From positions 210,623 through 274,622 of the forward strand of contig NZ_AUHJ01000005.1 of NCBI RefSeq assembly GCF_000423125.1: a DNA stretch of 64,000 nt, in the 5' to 3' direction. Made by a program: the position numbers and the translations under genes. This DNA comes from Haliea salexigens DSM 19537 (GTDB lineage: Bacteria > Pseudomonadota > Gammaproteobacteria > Pseudomonadales > Halieaceae). The notes under the pieces were generated by a model that did not search any database, was not told the origin of the DNA, and was given only the letters and a program-made list of their open reading frames with translations. Below, one piece after another: positions 46,421-55,741 of this stretch (position 1 is its first letter; every line of letters begins with the position of its first letter).

Positions 46421-47299
46421 TTATAGCCGTCCAGCCCCTGCACTGTCGCCGCCGCGTCGCGAGAGCAGGGCCAGCAGCGCACCGAGCAGCGCGCCAGAGA
46501 GCAAACCCGCGACATGCGCCGCATTGGCGATGGCACCAAAACCCAGCACCTCGACCACACCGGCAATACACAGCAGCAGCCAGCCCACCATCAGCAGCAT
46601 GATCGGACGGCTGGGCTCGAAACCCCAAACAGGCTGCAAACGGGCGCCCGCAAAACTGAAGCCGAGCAGGCCGTAGACAACGCCCGACATACCGCCAAAT
46701 ATGGATGGCCCGCCGAAGACAAACTGGCACCCATTGGAAACCAGGGCGATACACACGAACAGGCCCAGCATGTGCACCGAACCCAGCCTGCGCTCGATTC
46801 TCGCACCGAGCTCCCACAGCCAGAGGCTGTTGAAAACAATATGCAACCAGCCAAAGTGCAGGAATGCGGGGGTCAGCAAGCGCCAGTATTGGCCGCCCAT
46901 CTCGCCAAATTGAAGCGTGTTCCCATTAATCGTGAAAGGGGTAAAGGTAAACAGCGACAGTCGCTCGGCCGAGGCGCCCAGGTAGACGAGCAGGAAGCCC
47001 GCCACGCTCAACAAAAGAAGCAGAATGGTGACCGGCGCCTGGTGCCAGGCGGCGGCAAGTTCCGGACGCGCGCTGCTGCGTGCCGGCGCCGCGCGTAACT
47101 GCAACTGGATATCGCCGTCGCGCCAGGCTTTATAGAGTGTCTGCGCGACGTGCACCTGCGCCTCCCCCGCCACCTCGACCACCTGGTCGCCCGCGGCTTC
47201 GTATATGCGACAGCGAATGCCCTGCTGTTGCAACAGTGCAGCAAAAGGACGCAGGTCCTCACCGGCCGCCGCTCGCAGCGCTACAAACCCTTCAGGCAT
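46421..47299 (-). CDS. Rhomboid intramembrane serine protease
   Basis: A 292-residue protein from the ATG at 47299. An N-terminal GlpG-like cytosolic domain (about residues 1-80) precedes six hydrophobic helices. The catalytic Ser is in GGMSGVVYGLLGF and the His in IANAAHVAGLLSGALLGALL, so the dyad is intact. The WxxLTPAFLHFGWLHIVFNSLWLWELG helix 2 is classical. It cleaves transmembrane helices. NAD kinase overlaps it by one base, so coupled. Confidence 0.92.
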   Translation of the reverse strand: MPEGFVALRAAAGEDLRPFAALLQQQGIRCRIYEAAGDQVVEVAGEAQVHVAQTLYKAWRDGDIQLQLRAAPARSSARPELAAAWHQAPVTILLLLLSVAGFLLVYLGASAERLSLFTFTPFTINGNTLQFGEMGGQYWRLLTPAFLHFGWLHIVFNSLWLWELGARIERRLGSVHMLGLFVCIALVSNGCQFVFGGPSIFGGMSGVVYGLLGFSFAGARLQPVWGFEPSRPIMLLMVGWLLLCIAGVVEVLGFGAIANAAHVAGLLSGALLGALLALLSRRGGDSAGAGRL

Positions 47300-48183
47300 C
47301 AATTCACCAGCGCCGTATTCCAGCGCAGCTTATCGCGACAACTGGCGTAGAAACTGTGTCCCAATGGGTGCAACAGGGTAAGTCGATGAGGCTTCTTGCT
47401 CACCACCACCGAGTCCCCTGGCCGCGCCGTCATATTCACCTGCCCATCGCAGGTCACCGGTGGGTGAATGCGGTTGCGCTGGAGAATATCCAGGCGAATT
47501 TCGCTGTTGCCGTCCACCACGATCGGGCGACTGCTGAGGGCGTGCGGGAACATCGGCACCAACACCACCGCATCCAGTGTCGGGTGCATGATGGGGCCGC
47601 CACCGGAAAGCGAGTAGGCGGTGGAGCCCGTGGGTGTGGAGATGATGAGCCCGTCAGCGCGTTGCCGATACACGAACACGCCGTTGATGGACAGCTCGAA
47701 CTCGATCATCTGCGCCGATGTACCGGAGTTCACCACCACATCGTTGAGCGCATCGGCCCGGCCGACCGTCTTGCCCTCACGCACCACGCGGGCGTCGAGC
47801 AGAAAGCGGCTCTCCCGGGTATATTCGCCCGCCAGTACCGCCGGCACCTGCACGGCGATGTCATCCGGGCTGATATCGGTCAGGAAACCCAGCCGCCCCC
47901 GGTTAACGCCAAGTACCGGTGTTTCGTACTTCGCCAGCGTACGGGCGGCGCTGAGCAGGCTGCCGTCGCCTCCCACCACGATCACCAGATCGCTGTCTTC
48001 ACCGATCTCATCCAGGCTGGCCCGGGGTATGGAAGTATCCTCCACCAACTCGGCGAGGCGCGACTCCAGCACAAGTTCCTTGCCCAGGCCCTGCAGCAGA
48101 TGCACCAGCTCGTCCAGCACATCGGTGAGGCCCTCCTGCTGGCTGCGCCCCACCAGGCCTATCCTGTCGAATTTTGCGTGCAT
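47299..48183 (-). CDS. nadK: NAD kinase
   Basis: A 294-residue ATP-NAD kinase. GGDGSLLSAAR (nucleotide loop), NRGRLGFLTD, and the substrate segment TGSTAYSLSGGGPIMHP are all present. It makes NADP from NAD and ATP or polyphosphate in the cytoplasm. Gene length matches E. coli (292). It precedes the rhomboid gene on the same strand. Confidence 0.96.
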   Translation of the reverse strand: MHAKFDRIGLVGRSQQEGLTDVLDELVHLLQGLGKELVLESRLAELVEDTSIPRASLDEIGEDSDLVIVVGGDGSLLSAARTLAKYETPVLGVNRGRLGFLTDISPDDIAVQVPAVLAGEYTRESRFLLDARVVREGKTVGRADALNDVVVNSGTSAQMIEFELSINGVFVYRQRADGLIISTPTGSTAYSLSGGGPIMHPTLDAVVLVPMFPHALSSRPIVVDGNSEIRLDILQRNRIHPPVTCDGQVNMTARPGDSVVVSKKPHRLTLLHPLGHSFYASCRDKLRWNTALVN

Positions 48184-48274
48184 GGCTACCCCACTCTGCC
48201 CCGCGCTGTGCGAGCGACATTATAAACACAGATAGCCAGGACAGCGCGGCGGCGCAGGGTCCTTCCCGATACCA

Positions 48275-49270
48275 TCAGGGTTGGGCGAGTCCCACGTTGT
48301 TCTTCTCCAACACTTGCTCGGCGCGATAGCTGGAACGCACGAACACGCCGGAAACCACTTCCAGAAACCCTTTTGCCAGCCCCCACTGCCGATATTTCTC
48401 AAAATCCTGGGGCGGCACGTAACGGTCGATCGGGTAGTGGTTGACGGTGGGTTGCAGGTATTGCCCGAAGGTCACAATGTCGACGTTGGCCGCACGCAAG
48501 TCATCGAGGGCCTCCTCGATCTCCGCTTCGGTCTCACCCAGGCCCAGCATCAGGCTGGTTTTGGTGAGCACATCGGGTCGGTAGTGCTTGGCATGTGCCA
48601 GCACGGCAAGCGTCTGTTCATAGCTGGCGCGAGGATCGCGCACGGGGTGAGTCAGGCGACGCACGGTTTCCACGTTCTGGGCAAACACCTCAATGCCGGA
48701 GTCCAGTACGGTCTCCACGTCGGTCAATACACCCAGAAAATCGGGGGTCAGCGCCTCGACCGCGGTGTCGGGGTTTTCCGCCTTCACCGCCCGCACACAG
48801 GCTGCGTAGTGACCGGCACCGCCATCAGCGAGATCATCCCGATTCACGGACGTCAACACCACATAACGCAGGCCCATCAGCTGCACGGAGCGCGCGGTAT
48901 TGGCGGGCTCCTCCTGATCAATCCAGCCGCGCGGATTGCCCGTGTTCACTGCACAAAAGCGGCAGGCGCGGGTGCAGACATCACCCATCAACATGATGGT
49001 GGCAGTACCGGCACTCCAGCACTCGCTCATGTTCGGGCACTTGGCCTCTTCGCACACGGTCGCCAGGCGATGCTCGTGTACGATGGACTTCACACGGTCG
49101 TACGTTGCTCCACCGCGCACGCGAATACGCAGCCAGTCAGGTTTGGCCAGCCTTGCGGCACCCTCCGCAGACGCTTTTATGCCATCCTTGATCGCTGTGA
49201 TACCCCGATCATTGACGAACTTTCCGCCGCTGGGCACCGGCACCAGCGGTATCAGTTTATTATCTGCCAT
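48275..49270 (-). CDS. lipA: Lipoyl synthase
   Basis: A 331-residue radical-SAM enzyme. The auxiliary cluster motif [12 protein letters not shown], the radical-SAM cluster motif CTRACRFC and the C-terminal RSSYRAEQ motif are all visible. It inserts two sulfurs into octanoyl groups on lipoyl domains, using its auxiliary [4Fe-4S] cluster as sulfur source. The partner lipB is not in the window. It is alone, with a 91-bp gap to NAD kinase. Confidence 0.97.
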   Translation of the reverse strand: MADNKLIPLVPVPSGGKFVNDRGITAIKDGIKASAEGAARLAKPDWLRIRVRGGATYDRVKSIVHEHRLATVCEEAKCPNMSECWSAGTATIMLMGDVCTRACRFCAVNTGNPRGWIDQEEPANTARSVQLMGLRYVVLTSVNRDDLADGGAGHYAACVRAVKAENPDTAVEALTPDFLGVLTDVETVLDSGIEVFAQNVETVRRLTHPVRDPRASYEQTLAVLAHAKHYRPDVLTKTSLMLGLGETEAEIEEALDDLRAANVDIVTFGQYLQPTVNHYPIDRYVPPQDFEKYRQWGLAKGFLEVVSGVFVRSSYRAEQVLEKNNVGLAQP

Positions 49271-49445
49271 GTTGCTGTCCTGTCGCCCGGGCCCGCGCGC
49301 CCCGGCACTGCTTGAGAGCGGGCAATTATAGCCGACTCTGAGGCCCTACGCAGCGTTGCATAGTTGCCCGCGATGCGCGAGCAAGAGCAGACGTGCCGGG
49401 GTCCGCCGAGGTACAATCGTAGCTTATTCCCACACGAGGTCGACT

Positions 49446-50849
49446 ATGGCAACGCTGACATTCTACGGTGCGGCACAGGAAGTCACGGGCTCCTGTCACC
49501 TGCTGGAATCCAAGGCCTGCGGGCGTGTTCTGCTCGATTGCGGGCTGCGCCAGGGCGGCGATGCCGTTGAGCGCATTCACAACGAGCGCTTCAGTTTCAA
49601 GCCCGACAGTATCGATGCCGTAGTCCTGTCACACGCCCACCTGGACCACTGCGGTATGCTGCCGCTGTTGGTTCACCAGGGTTTCAAGGGGCCGATTCAT
49701 TGCACCCGCGCCACCGCCGACCTGCTGCCGATCATGTTGCATGACGCCGTGGGGCTGTACCTGCGCGACCTTGAGCGCGACAACCTGCGCGCGGAGCGAC
49801 GAGGCAGGAAAACCCGCGAACCGGTGTATAACGAGGAGGATGTGGAGCGCGTGCTGAAGCAGCTGCAACCAAGCCGCTACCGCAAACCCTTCAAACTCGG
49901 CCATCACTGCACTGTCACGCTGCACGATGCCGGGCACATTCTCGGCTCTGCCATCGTGGAAGTCGTACTCACCGAAAACGCCATGGAAAAACGGCTGGTG
50001 TTCTCAGGCGACCTCGGACGCAAGGGCTCGGTACTGATGAACGACCCCGCTACGCTGGACAAGGCGGACGTGGTCCTGATGGAAAGTACCTACGGCGACC
50101 GCGACCACCGCTATGAAGACGACTCCATGGACGAACTGGCGGAAATCCTGCACGAGACCTGGAACAAGGGTGGCAGCGTGATGATCCCCTCCTTTGCCGT
50201 GGGCCGAACCCAGGAAATCATTTTTCACCTCGGTCGCCTGCACCACGCCGGGCAGCTCGACAACTGGGAGGTTTTCCTCGACAGCCCGATGGCCATCAAG
50301 GTCACACAGGTTTACGACCGCTGGCTAGAGATCATGGACGGGGAGGATATTCGTGAGCTGTCGGAAGCCCACAAGGCCTCCCTCGCGGATTTCCTGCCCC
50401 GCCTGCAACTGACAGCCGATACCGAACAGTCCATGGCCATCAATCGCATCAAGGGAGGGGCCATCATCATCGCCGGCAGCGGCATGTGCACGGGTGGGCG
50501 GATTCGTCACCACTTCAAGCAGCGCATCTGGGACGACCGCAATACCGTGATCTTCGCCGGTTTCCAGGCACGTGGCACGCTGGGCCGCCTGCTGGTCGAT
50601 GGCATGCAGACCGTCAAGCTGTTTGGCGAGGAGTACGCGGTCAAGGCCCGCATTGAGACGCTGGGCTGTTTTTCCGCGCACGCCGGCCAGAGCGAGCTGG
50701 TGCAGTGGGCGAACAATTTTGATCCCGCTGCCCGGCTGGTGCTGGTACACGGGGAGCCCACGGCACAGGACGCTCTGGCATCACTGTTATGGGAGCAACA
50801 CCAGCGCCGCGCCGCCATGCCCGCGGAGGGGGACACGCTGGCGTTCTGA
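49446..50849 (+). CDS. MBL-fold RNA-processing exonuclease-like protein (beta-CASP)
   Basis: About 467 residues from the ATG at 49446 (MATLTFYGAAQEVTGSC). It has the metallo-beta-lactamase motif SHAHLDHCGM (HxHxDH), the beta-CASP motifs (MESTYGDRDH, PSFAVGRTQEI, SGMCTGGRIRHH), and a C-terminal RNA-specificity domain (GTLGRLLVDG, CFSAHAGQSELVQW). The homologues include CPSF-73-type RNases. Likely an RNA-cleaving enzyme. It is divergent from LipA. Confidence 0.9.
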   Translation: MATLTFYGAAQEVTGSCHLLESKACGRVLLDCGLRQGGDAVERIHNERFSFKPDSIDAVVLSHAHLDHCGMLPLLVHQGFKGPIHCTRATADLLPIMLHDAVGLYLRDLERDNLRAERRGRKTREPVYNEEDVERVLKQLQPSRYRKPFKLGHHCTVTLHDAGHILGSAIVEVVLTENAMEKRLVFSGDLGRKGSVLMNDPATLDKADVVLMESTYGDRDHRYEDDSMDELAEILHETWNKGGSVMIPSFAVGRTQEIIFHLGRLHHAGQLDNWEVFLDSPMAIKVTQVYDRWLEIMDGEDIRELSEAHKASLADFLPRLQLTADTEQSMAINRIKGGAIIIAGSGMCTGGRIRHHFKQRIWDDRNTVIFAGFQARGTLGRLLVDGMQTVKLFGEEYAVKARIETLGCFSAHAGQSELVQWANNFDPAARLVLVHGEPTAQDALASLLWEQHQRRAAMPAEGDTLAF

Positions 50850-50911
50850 GGCGGTCGAACTTGCTGTCTCAGCGTCGTCCGCCGGTTGCACCCGGCGGAC
50901 GACGCGAAACG

Positions 50912-51901
50912 TCAAGCGTTGGCGAATGACTCCGCGTAGAACTGACTGTACCACTTGCGGAACCGGGCGATCGGGCCGTCGCCGTCGCAAAGTACCGGTT
51001 GTGACCGGAACATCTTGTTTTCCCAGATGGGTTTGTCTTCATCCAGCTGCTTGCAGATGTCGCGGATGATGGCAGCATTGACGCCCCCGGTCTTGACCTC
51101 ACCGTCCACCAGAGGCTGGGTAAAGGCAAAGCGCACATGCACCGTCTCGTCGTCAATCGGCGTGACGTTCCCCATCAGGAAGGTGCTGGCGATACCCTCG
51201 AAACGCGTAAAGCCCTGACCGGGGCCGATGTTCTTGGAGGTGATGCTGCCTTTGACCATTCCTCGCGGGGTTTGCATGTCGGCTTTCTGAATGCCCAGGG
51301 AGTAGTGCTGTTCGTAGGTCAGTTCGGTTTCCGGGAAGGTCGCCGTCTGGTGTACATAGCGGAAGTGCGCGGAATCGGCACCGTTTTCCGCCATTTCCTG
51401 ACAGGCTGTCTTTATTGTCCACTCGAAGCGCTGCAGTGGTGCCCAATCGGCACTGTTGGCCTCCTCGAACGACTCCACGTCCCACATCGGTGCATTACCT
51501 TCCGGGTGATACCAGGCGTAGATCACCTGATTGTCTTCCACCACCGGGTAGGACTCCAGGCACTGCTTGCCCACAACCTTGGGCGGCATATTCTTCGCGT
51601 AGGGCACGTCCGTGCAGTAACCTGCCGCGTCGAATTTCCAGGCGTGAAACGGGCAAACTATGCTTTCGCCTTCGATACGACCACCCTGCCCACTACTTTC
51701 ATTGATACCGTAACCAAGGTGGGCACCCAGGTGCGGGCAGTATGCATCCAGCAGCACAGGGCGGCCGGATTCCGTGCGAAAGAGCACCATTTCGCGACCA
51801 AAATACAGCACTGGACGCGACTGCCCTACAGCCAGCTCATCACTGTAGGACACGACAAACCAGCCAAAAGGCAACGGCATGGGGGGGCGTGGTTTCGGCA
51901 T
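50912..51901 (-). CDS. Rieske oxygenase (KshA/DAF-36-like)
   Basis: A 329-residue oxygenase alpha subunit. The Rieske [2Fe-2S] ligands are C55-P-H57 and C83-P-F-H86. The mononuclear-iron site is ENGADSAHFRYVH with Asn173, Asp176, His179 and His184. The opening PFGWFVVSYSDEL and YFGREMVLFRTESG are typical of 3-ketosteroid 9-alpha-hydroxylase KshA and the DAF-36/Neverland cholesterol 7-desaturases. Electron-transfer partners are not in the window. The Ltp2-like thiolase cluster is divergent from it, 297 bp away. The substrate is inferred, not proven. Confidence 0.85.
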   Translation of the reverse strand: MPKPRPPMPLPFGWFVVSYSDELAVGQSRPVLYFGREMVLFRTESGRPVLLDAYCPHLGAHLGYGINESSGQGGRIEGESIVCPFHAWKFDAAGYCTDVPYAKNMPPKVVGKQCLESYPVVEDNQVIYAWYHPEGNAPMWDVESFEEANSADWAPLQRFEWTIKTACQEMAENGADSAHFRYVHQTATFPETELTYEQHYSLGIQKADMQTPRGMVKGSITSKNIGPGQGFTRFEGIASTFLMGNVTPIDDETVHVRFAFTQPLVDGEVKTGGVNAAIIRDICKQLDEDKPIWENKMFRSQPVLCDGDGPIARFRKWYSQFYAESFANA

Positions 51902-52198
51902 TACAAACTCCTCGGCAACCGTTCGGGCCAGTCAGCCCGGCTCAAGACAAAACTCAATCGCGAATGATAGACCCTTTTGCCCGCTGGCTTAAACCACACG
52001 GTGCAAGTGCTTATACCGATCTACTCCGGGCCCCGGCAAAGAGGGAAAACACCACGCCCGGATCACTGCGGCGAACGCGGTCGCTTGCTGCCACCGCCCA
52101 CCCGGGATAGTCTTCGGGCTCACCCCATCACCAGCAGGCAGGCCGCGCATGCCCCACATTCGCCCAGGGAAAGTATCCGACTTCGGTGGCGCTCTCCG
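51902..52198. other. 297-bp intergenic region between divergent genes
   Basis: Nothing convincing is seen beyond likely promoters for both sides. The thiolase-like frame could reach back to 51977, but that reading is proline/arginine-rich and unlike the family N-terminus, so this stretch is treated as non-coding. Confidence 0.5.
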
Positions 52199-53449
52199 AT
52201 GACACGGCGATCGCTGCAGTCTATCGCCCGCGCCGCAGTCGTGCCCGACGGTGGAACATCCGTAGCGTTGGATGACATCGCCGGCGCGGCCGCAATCACG
52301 GGCATCGGCGAAACCGCGGTCTCCGGCCCCTCCGGGCGCGAGCCACGGCAGATGGCGCTGGAGGCGATCGCTGCCGCCATTGCCGATGCCGGATTACAGC
52401 CTGCGGACATTGACGGCCTCATGGTGTCGGGTCACATCGCCGATCAGGTCACTGCCGACGATTTCCGCCGCCATTTCGGTACCCGGCGCCCGCTGTGGTT
52501 CAGCACCGATGGCGGCGCGATGATCTGGGCTGGCACCTGCGGGCACACAGCAGCGACCGCAATGCTTGCCGGCAAAGCCACCCATATCGTCAACGTGTTT
52601 GCGGTCGACTGGGCCAGCCGCCGCGCAGCGGGCACGGGAACCCCGGGCGACTGGCACGCCGGAGAGGCACTGAAAGCACACCTGGAAGTCCCTATGGGCT
52701 GGTATCCCCAGCCCGTGTACTTTGCCACCTTCGCCCGACGGTACATGCATGAGTACGGACTCACCGAGGAACAGCTCGCGACGATTCCACTGACCTTTCG
52801 CCGCCATGCCAACGGGCACCCAGGCGCCGTGATGGGGGGCCGCAAGCTGACCCTGGAGGACTATCTGAACAGACCGCCACTGGCCGGCCCGCTGCGGCGG
52901 GAAGATTGCTGCCTGATTTCCGACGGTGCTGCGGCCTGGGTGATGAGCCCAACGGAGCGTGCGCGCGACATGCCGCAGGTGCCGGCCATTATCGATGGCG
53001 TCGGGCATGGGCGTATCGCCGGGGCGCCCTATATCAGCCAGCAGCGCGACATGACCGCAACGCCCCAGGTGTTTGCCGCGCCCTGGGCCTACGCCATGGC
53101 GAATACGAGCCCATCGGAGATCGATGTGATTGCGGTTTACGATTGTTTTTCCAGTACGGCATTGATGCAGATAGAGGACCTGGGCTTTTGCCGCAAGGGC
53201 GACGGAGGGAGTTTCATACAGGACAACCGCCTGCACCACACCCGGCCTCGGCAGGAAGGTGGCATACCCTGCAACACCCACGGCGGACTGCTGTCCCACA
53301 GCTATCTGCTCGGCGCATCGCACGTTGTGGAACTGGTCAAGCAGTTGCGCGGCAGCGCCGCCAACCCGGTTACCGACGCGCGCCGCGCGGTGTACGCCGG
53401 CTTCACCGCCGACGAGTCCTCCACTCTGATATTGCGCCGGGGGCGATGA
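52199..53449 (+). CDS. Thiolase-like lipid-transfer (Ltp2-type) aldolase candidate
   Basis: About 416 residues from ATG 52199 (MTRRSLQS). The thiolase fold of the SCP2/lipid-transfer branch is recognised from the layout AITGIGETAVSG near the start, MALEAIAAAIADAGLQPADIDGLMVSG, and the C-terminal HGGLLSHSYLLGASHVVELVKQLRG. The DxxCSG nucleophile motif of degradative thiolases is absent (the spot reads GAMIWAGTCGHTAA). Members of this type, with a DUF35 partner, act as retro-aldolases on side-chain CoA thioesters in steroid degradation (Ltp2 family); the VYDCFS tyrosine may be catalytic. The stop overlaps the DUF35 start. Confidence 0.8.
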   Translation: MTRRSLQSIARAAVVPDGGTSVALDDIAGAAAITGIGETAVSGPSGREPRQMALEAIAAAIADAGLQPADIDGLMVSGHIADQVTADDFRRHFGTRRPLWFSTDGGAMIWAGTCGHTAATAMLAGKATHIVNVFAVDWASRRAAGTGTPGDWHAGEALKAHLEVPMGWYPQPVYFATFARRYMHEYGLTEEQLATIPLTFRRHANGHPGAVMGGRKLTLEDYLNRPPLAGPLRREDCCLISDGAAAWVMSPTERARDMPQVPAIIDGVGHGRIAGAPYISQQRDMTATPQVFAAPWAYAMANTSPSEIDVIAVYDCFSSTALMQIEDLGFCRKGDGGSFIQDNRLHHTRPRQEGGIPCNTHGGLLSHSYLLGASHVVELVKQLRGSAANPVTDARRAVYAGFTADESSTLILRRGR

Positions 53450-53898
53450 TGAACACACCGCAGCTTGACCATCCCTTGACCGGCCCGTTCTGGAAGGCTG
53501 CTGCCCGGCAGGAGCTGCAGGTAACCTGGTGCGGGGCCTGTAATCACGCCGTCTGGTACCCGCGCGCCAACTGCCCCGACTGCGGCGACCCACTGCACTG
53601 GCGCGCACTGAGTGGCGAAGGCCTGCTGGCGAGCTGGTGCGAGGTTGCGGCGGGGCTCAACCCGAACTTCCCCACCGCCTACACCTGCGCCCTGGTGAGC
53701 CCGGTGGAAGCACCGCACATACGTATCGTGATGCAACTGGCAAACAGCCCTGCAGAAAAGGCCCTGAGCTGCGACATGCCCGGGAGGGTGCGCTTCATAC
53801 CGCTGCAGCAGGCGGCTGGTGAGCCCTACCTTGCACCCGCGTTCGAGCCATACCATGATGACGACACCGCATGCGACAAACAGCTCGCCCCGGGTTGA
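53446..53898 (+). CDS. Zn-ribbon OB-fold (DUF35) partner protein
   Basis: About 150 residues. The start is ATG 53446 (ATG-ATG) overlapping the thiolase stop. The N-terminal rubredoxin-like zinc ribbon has WCGACNHAVWYPRANCPDCGDP (four cysteines), followed by an OB-fold barrel with SWCEVAAGL and YTCALVSPVEAPHIRIVMQL. DUF35 proteins form obligatory complexes with Ltp2-like thiolases and hold the substrate. No other function need be assumed. Confidence 0.88.
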   Translation: MMNTPQLDHPLTGPFWKAAARQELQVTWCGACNHAVWYPRANCPDCGDPLHWRALSGEGLLASWCEVAAGLNPNFPTAYTCALVSPVEAPHIRIVMQLANSPAEKALSCDMPGRVRFIPLQQAAGEPYLAPAFEPYHDDDTACDKQLAPG

Positions 53899-53958
53899 AG
53901 CAGCGCTGCAGGCGAGAGCAAGAATTACTACCCACCACCGAGCACTAGGAGAACAGTC

Positions 53959-55191
53959 ATGTCAGAAGCGTGGATCATCGATGCTTGCCGCACCCCCCGG
54001 GGTATCGGCAAGAAAGGGAAAGGGGCGCTTGCCGACCAGCACCCGCAACACCTCGCAGCCACGGTGCTGCGTGCAATCGCCGAACGCAATCAACTCGATA
54101 CCGCACAGGTCGATGACATTATATTCGGCACCAGCAGCCAGCGCGGTCAGCAGGGGTCGGACCTCGCGCGCATGGCGGCACTCGACGCCGGCTACGATGT
54201 GCGCTCCTCGGGGGTGACCCTGGATCGTTTCTGCGGCTCCGGTATCACCTCCATCAGTATGGCAGCGGCGTCGATCATGTCTGGCATGGAAGACCTCGTC
54301 ATCGGTGGCGGATGTGAGATGATGTCGACGTTCGGCAGCGACCCCAGCCAGTCACCGTTTATCGACAGCGACAACCTGCGCTTGCGCGAGAAACACCCGC
54401 AGCCGCATCAGGGCGTGTGCGCTGACGCCATCGCGACGCTGGAGGGCATCGACCGCCACGCGGTGGACAGCCTGGCCGCGCTCTCGCAACAGCGCGCTGC
54501 GCACGCTATCGCCAATGGGCACTTCGAGCGCAGCCTGATTCCGGTGTACCGGCTCGATGGCAGCCTGGCACTGGATCACGAAGAGTTCCCACGCCCGAAC
54601 ACAACGCTGGAAACGCTGGCGGAGCTCAAACCGTCCTTTGCGGCCCTGGCCGACTACCCGCTGGACGAAGGTGGCACCACCTTCCGCAAGCTGGTCAACC
54701 AGGTGTATCCGGAGATGCAAATCAACCATGTGCACCATGCCGGCAACTCCTCCGGCGTTGTGGACGGCGCCGCCGCGATTCTCCTCGCATCCCCGGGCTA
54801 CGCCAAAGCGCACGGCATGAAGCCCAGGGCGCGCGTGGTGGCCATGGCAAACATGGGTGACTCCCCCACGCTGATGCTCAATGCACCAGTACCCGCGGCA
54901 CGCAAGGTATTGGCGAAGGCCGGCATGCAGTTATCGGATATCGACCTGTTCGAGATCAATGAGGCGTTCGCGGTTGTTGCCGAGAAATTCATACGCGACC
55001 TCAAGCTCGACCGGGACAAGGTCAACGTGAACGGCGGCGCAATGGCTTTGGGCCACCCCATCGGCGCCACTGGCTCTATTCTGATAGGCACGCTGCTGGA
55101 CGAGCTGGAGCGTCAGGACAAGCAGTTCGGCTTGGTGACAATGTGCGCAGCGGGCGGTATGGCTCCGGCGATCATCATCGAACGCATTTGA
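53959..55191 (+). CDS. Acetyl-CoA C-acetyltransferase (thiolase)
   Basis: A 410-residue classical thiolase. The nucleophile Cys is in LDRFCGSGITSISMA. The GGGCEMMSTF, NVNGGAMALGHPIGATG and C-terminal MCAAGGMAPA elements supply the His and second Cys of the active site. It cleaves 3-ketoacyl-CoA (or the reverse), ending beta-oxidation. It is the last gene of the Ltp2/DUF35/thiolase operon, 60 bp after DUF35, and is followed by a strong terminator. Confidence 0.93.
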   Translation: MSEAWIIDACRTPRGIGKKGKGALADQHPQHLAATVLRAIAERNQLDTAQVDDIIFGTSSQRGQQGSDLARMAALDAGYDVRSSGVTLDRFCGSGITSISMAAASIMSGMEDLVIGGGCEMMSTFGSDPSQSPFIDSDNLRLREKHPQPHQGVCADAIATLEGIDRHAVDSLAALSQQRAAHAIANGHFERSLIPVYRLDGSLALDHEEFPRPNTTLETLAELKPSFAALADYPLDEGGTTFRKLVNQVYPEMQINHVHHAGNSSGVVDGAAAILLASPGYAKAHGMKPRARVVAMANMGDSPTLMLNAPVPAARKVLAKAGMQLSDIDLFEINEAFAVVAEKFIRDLKLDRDKVNVNGGAMALGHPIGATGSILIGTLLDELERQDKQFGLVTMCAAGGMAPAIIIERI

Positions 55192-55204
55192 TGCCGGGCT
55201 GAAA

Positions 55205-55238
55205 ACACAAAAAGCCACCCGAGGGTGGCTTTTTGTGT
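55205..55238. terminator. Bidirectional rho-independent terminator
   Basis: A 16-bp perfect inverted repeat (55205-55220 with 55223-55238) whose stem carries A-run/T-run arms (AAAAAGCCACCC / GGGTGGCTTTTT), loop GA. It terminates the thiolase operon and would also work for the other strand. It sits 4 bp before the left island repeat. Confidence 0.9.
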
Positions 55239-55241
55239 AAT

Positions 55242-55390
55242 TGGCGGAGCGGACGGAGCCGAACCCGGAGTCGCCGAATAGGCCAATTCTTGATTTAATA
55301 ATTATTATTATTTTCAAAATATTACATTCATATATTAATCTAATCTCTAAATAAAATAGGCACTCCTCCAGAGTTTCTACTTGGCCGAGC
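55242..55390. repeat. Left island repeat (tRNA-3'-like, AT-rich body)
   Basis: Copy A of a ~150-bp element whose copy B lies at 61671-61817. Both begin with the identical 21 bases TGGCGGAGCGGACGGAGCCG plus AAC, which on the minus strand read like a tRNA 3' end (T arm and CTCCGCCA). Both continue through an AT-rich middle (TATTAATC shared) and end TTCTAC(T/C)TGGCCGA. No complete tRNA is present. It marks the left edge of the island. Confidence 0.6.
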
Positions 55391-55454
55391 CAGCCCTGGG
55401 AAACGACGTGACGCTATAGCCCTGGATACGCCTCATTGATCTCCTGGGGCAACA

Positions 55455-55475
55455 GGCCTATGCTACGGCCTATGC
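55455..55475. promoter_or_regulatory. Direct repeat, candidate VapB operator
   Basis: GGCCTATGC occurs twice (55455-55463 and 55467-55475), 3 nt apart, 24 bp before the antitoxin start. TA operons are autorepressed through operator repeats at this place. Function inferred. Confidence 0.4.
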
Positions 55476-55498
55476 AGTGATCATCGGAGACAACCAAC

Positions 55499-55741
55499 AT
55501 GTCAACTACTGAGCGCCACGTGCGCCTCTTCCGTAACGGACGCAACCAGGCAATACGAATACCGCGCGAGTTCGAGTTGGAGGGTGAGGAAGCCATTATC
55601 CACAAGGAGGGCGATCGACTGATTGTGGAGCCCATTCGAAAAGGCAGGCTGCTGGCCCTGCTCGCCTCCCTCCCCCCTCTCGATGAATCGTTCCCGGATA
55701 TCGATGATGATCTGCCTGCGATGGAAGACGTGCTGATTTGA
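55499..55741 (+). CDS. vapB: Antitoxin, AbrB/VapB type
   Basis: An 80-residue protein. The N-terminal swapped-hairpin DNA-binding fold is recognised from RLFRNGRNQAIRIPREFEL and EGDRLIVEPI, typical of VapB/MazE-like antitoxins. The acidic C-terminus (DESFPDIDDDLPAMEDVLI) would wrap the toxin. Its last bases overlap the VapC gene by 4 bp (TTGA). It neutralises the toxin and represses the operon. Confidence 0.9.
   Translation: MSTTERHVRLFRNGRNQAIRIPREFELEGEEAIIHKEGDRLIVEPIRKGRLLALLASLPPLDESFPDIDDDLPAMEDVLI

Noticed and set aside
55242..55390. Integron attC site
   Set aside because: No integron integrase-type core sites (GTTRRRY) in a paired arrangement are visible; tRNA-end-like repeat is a better description.
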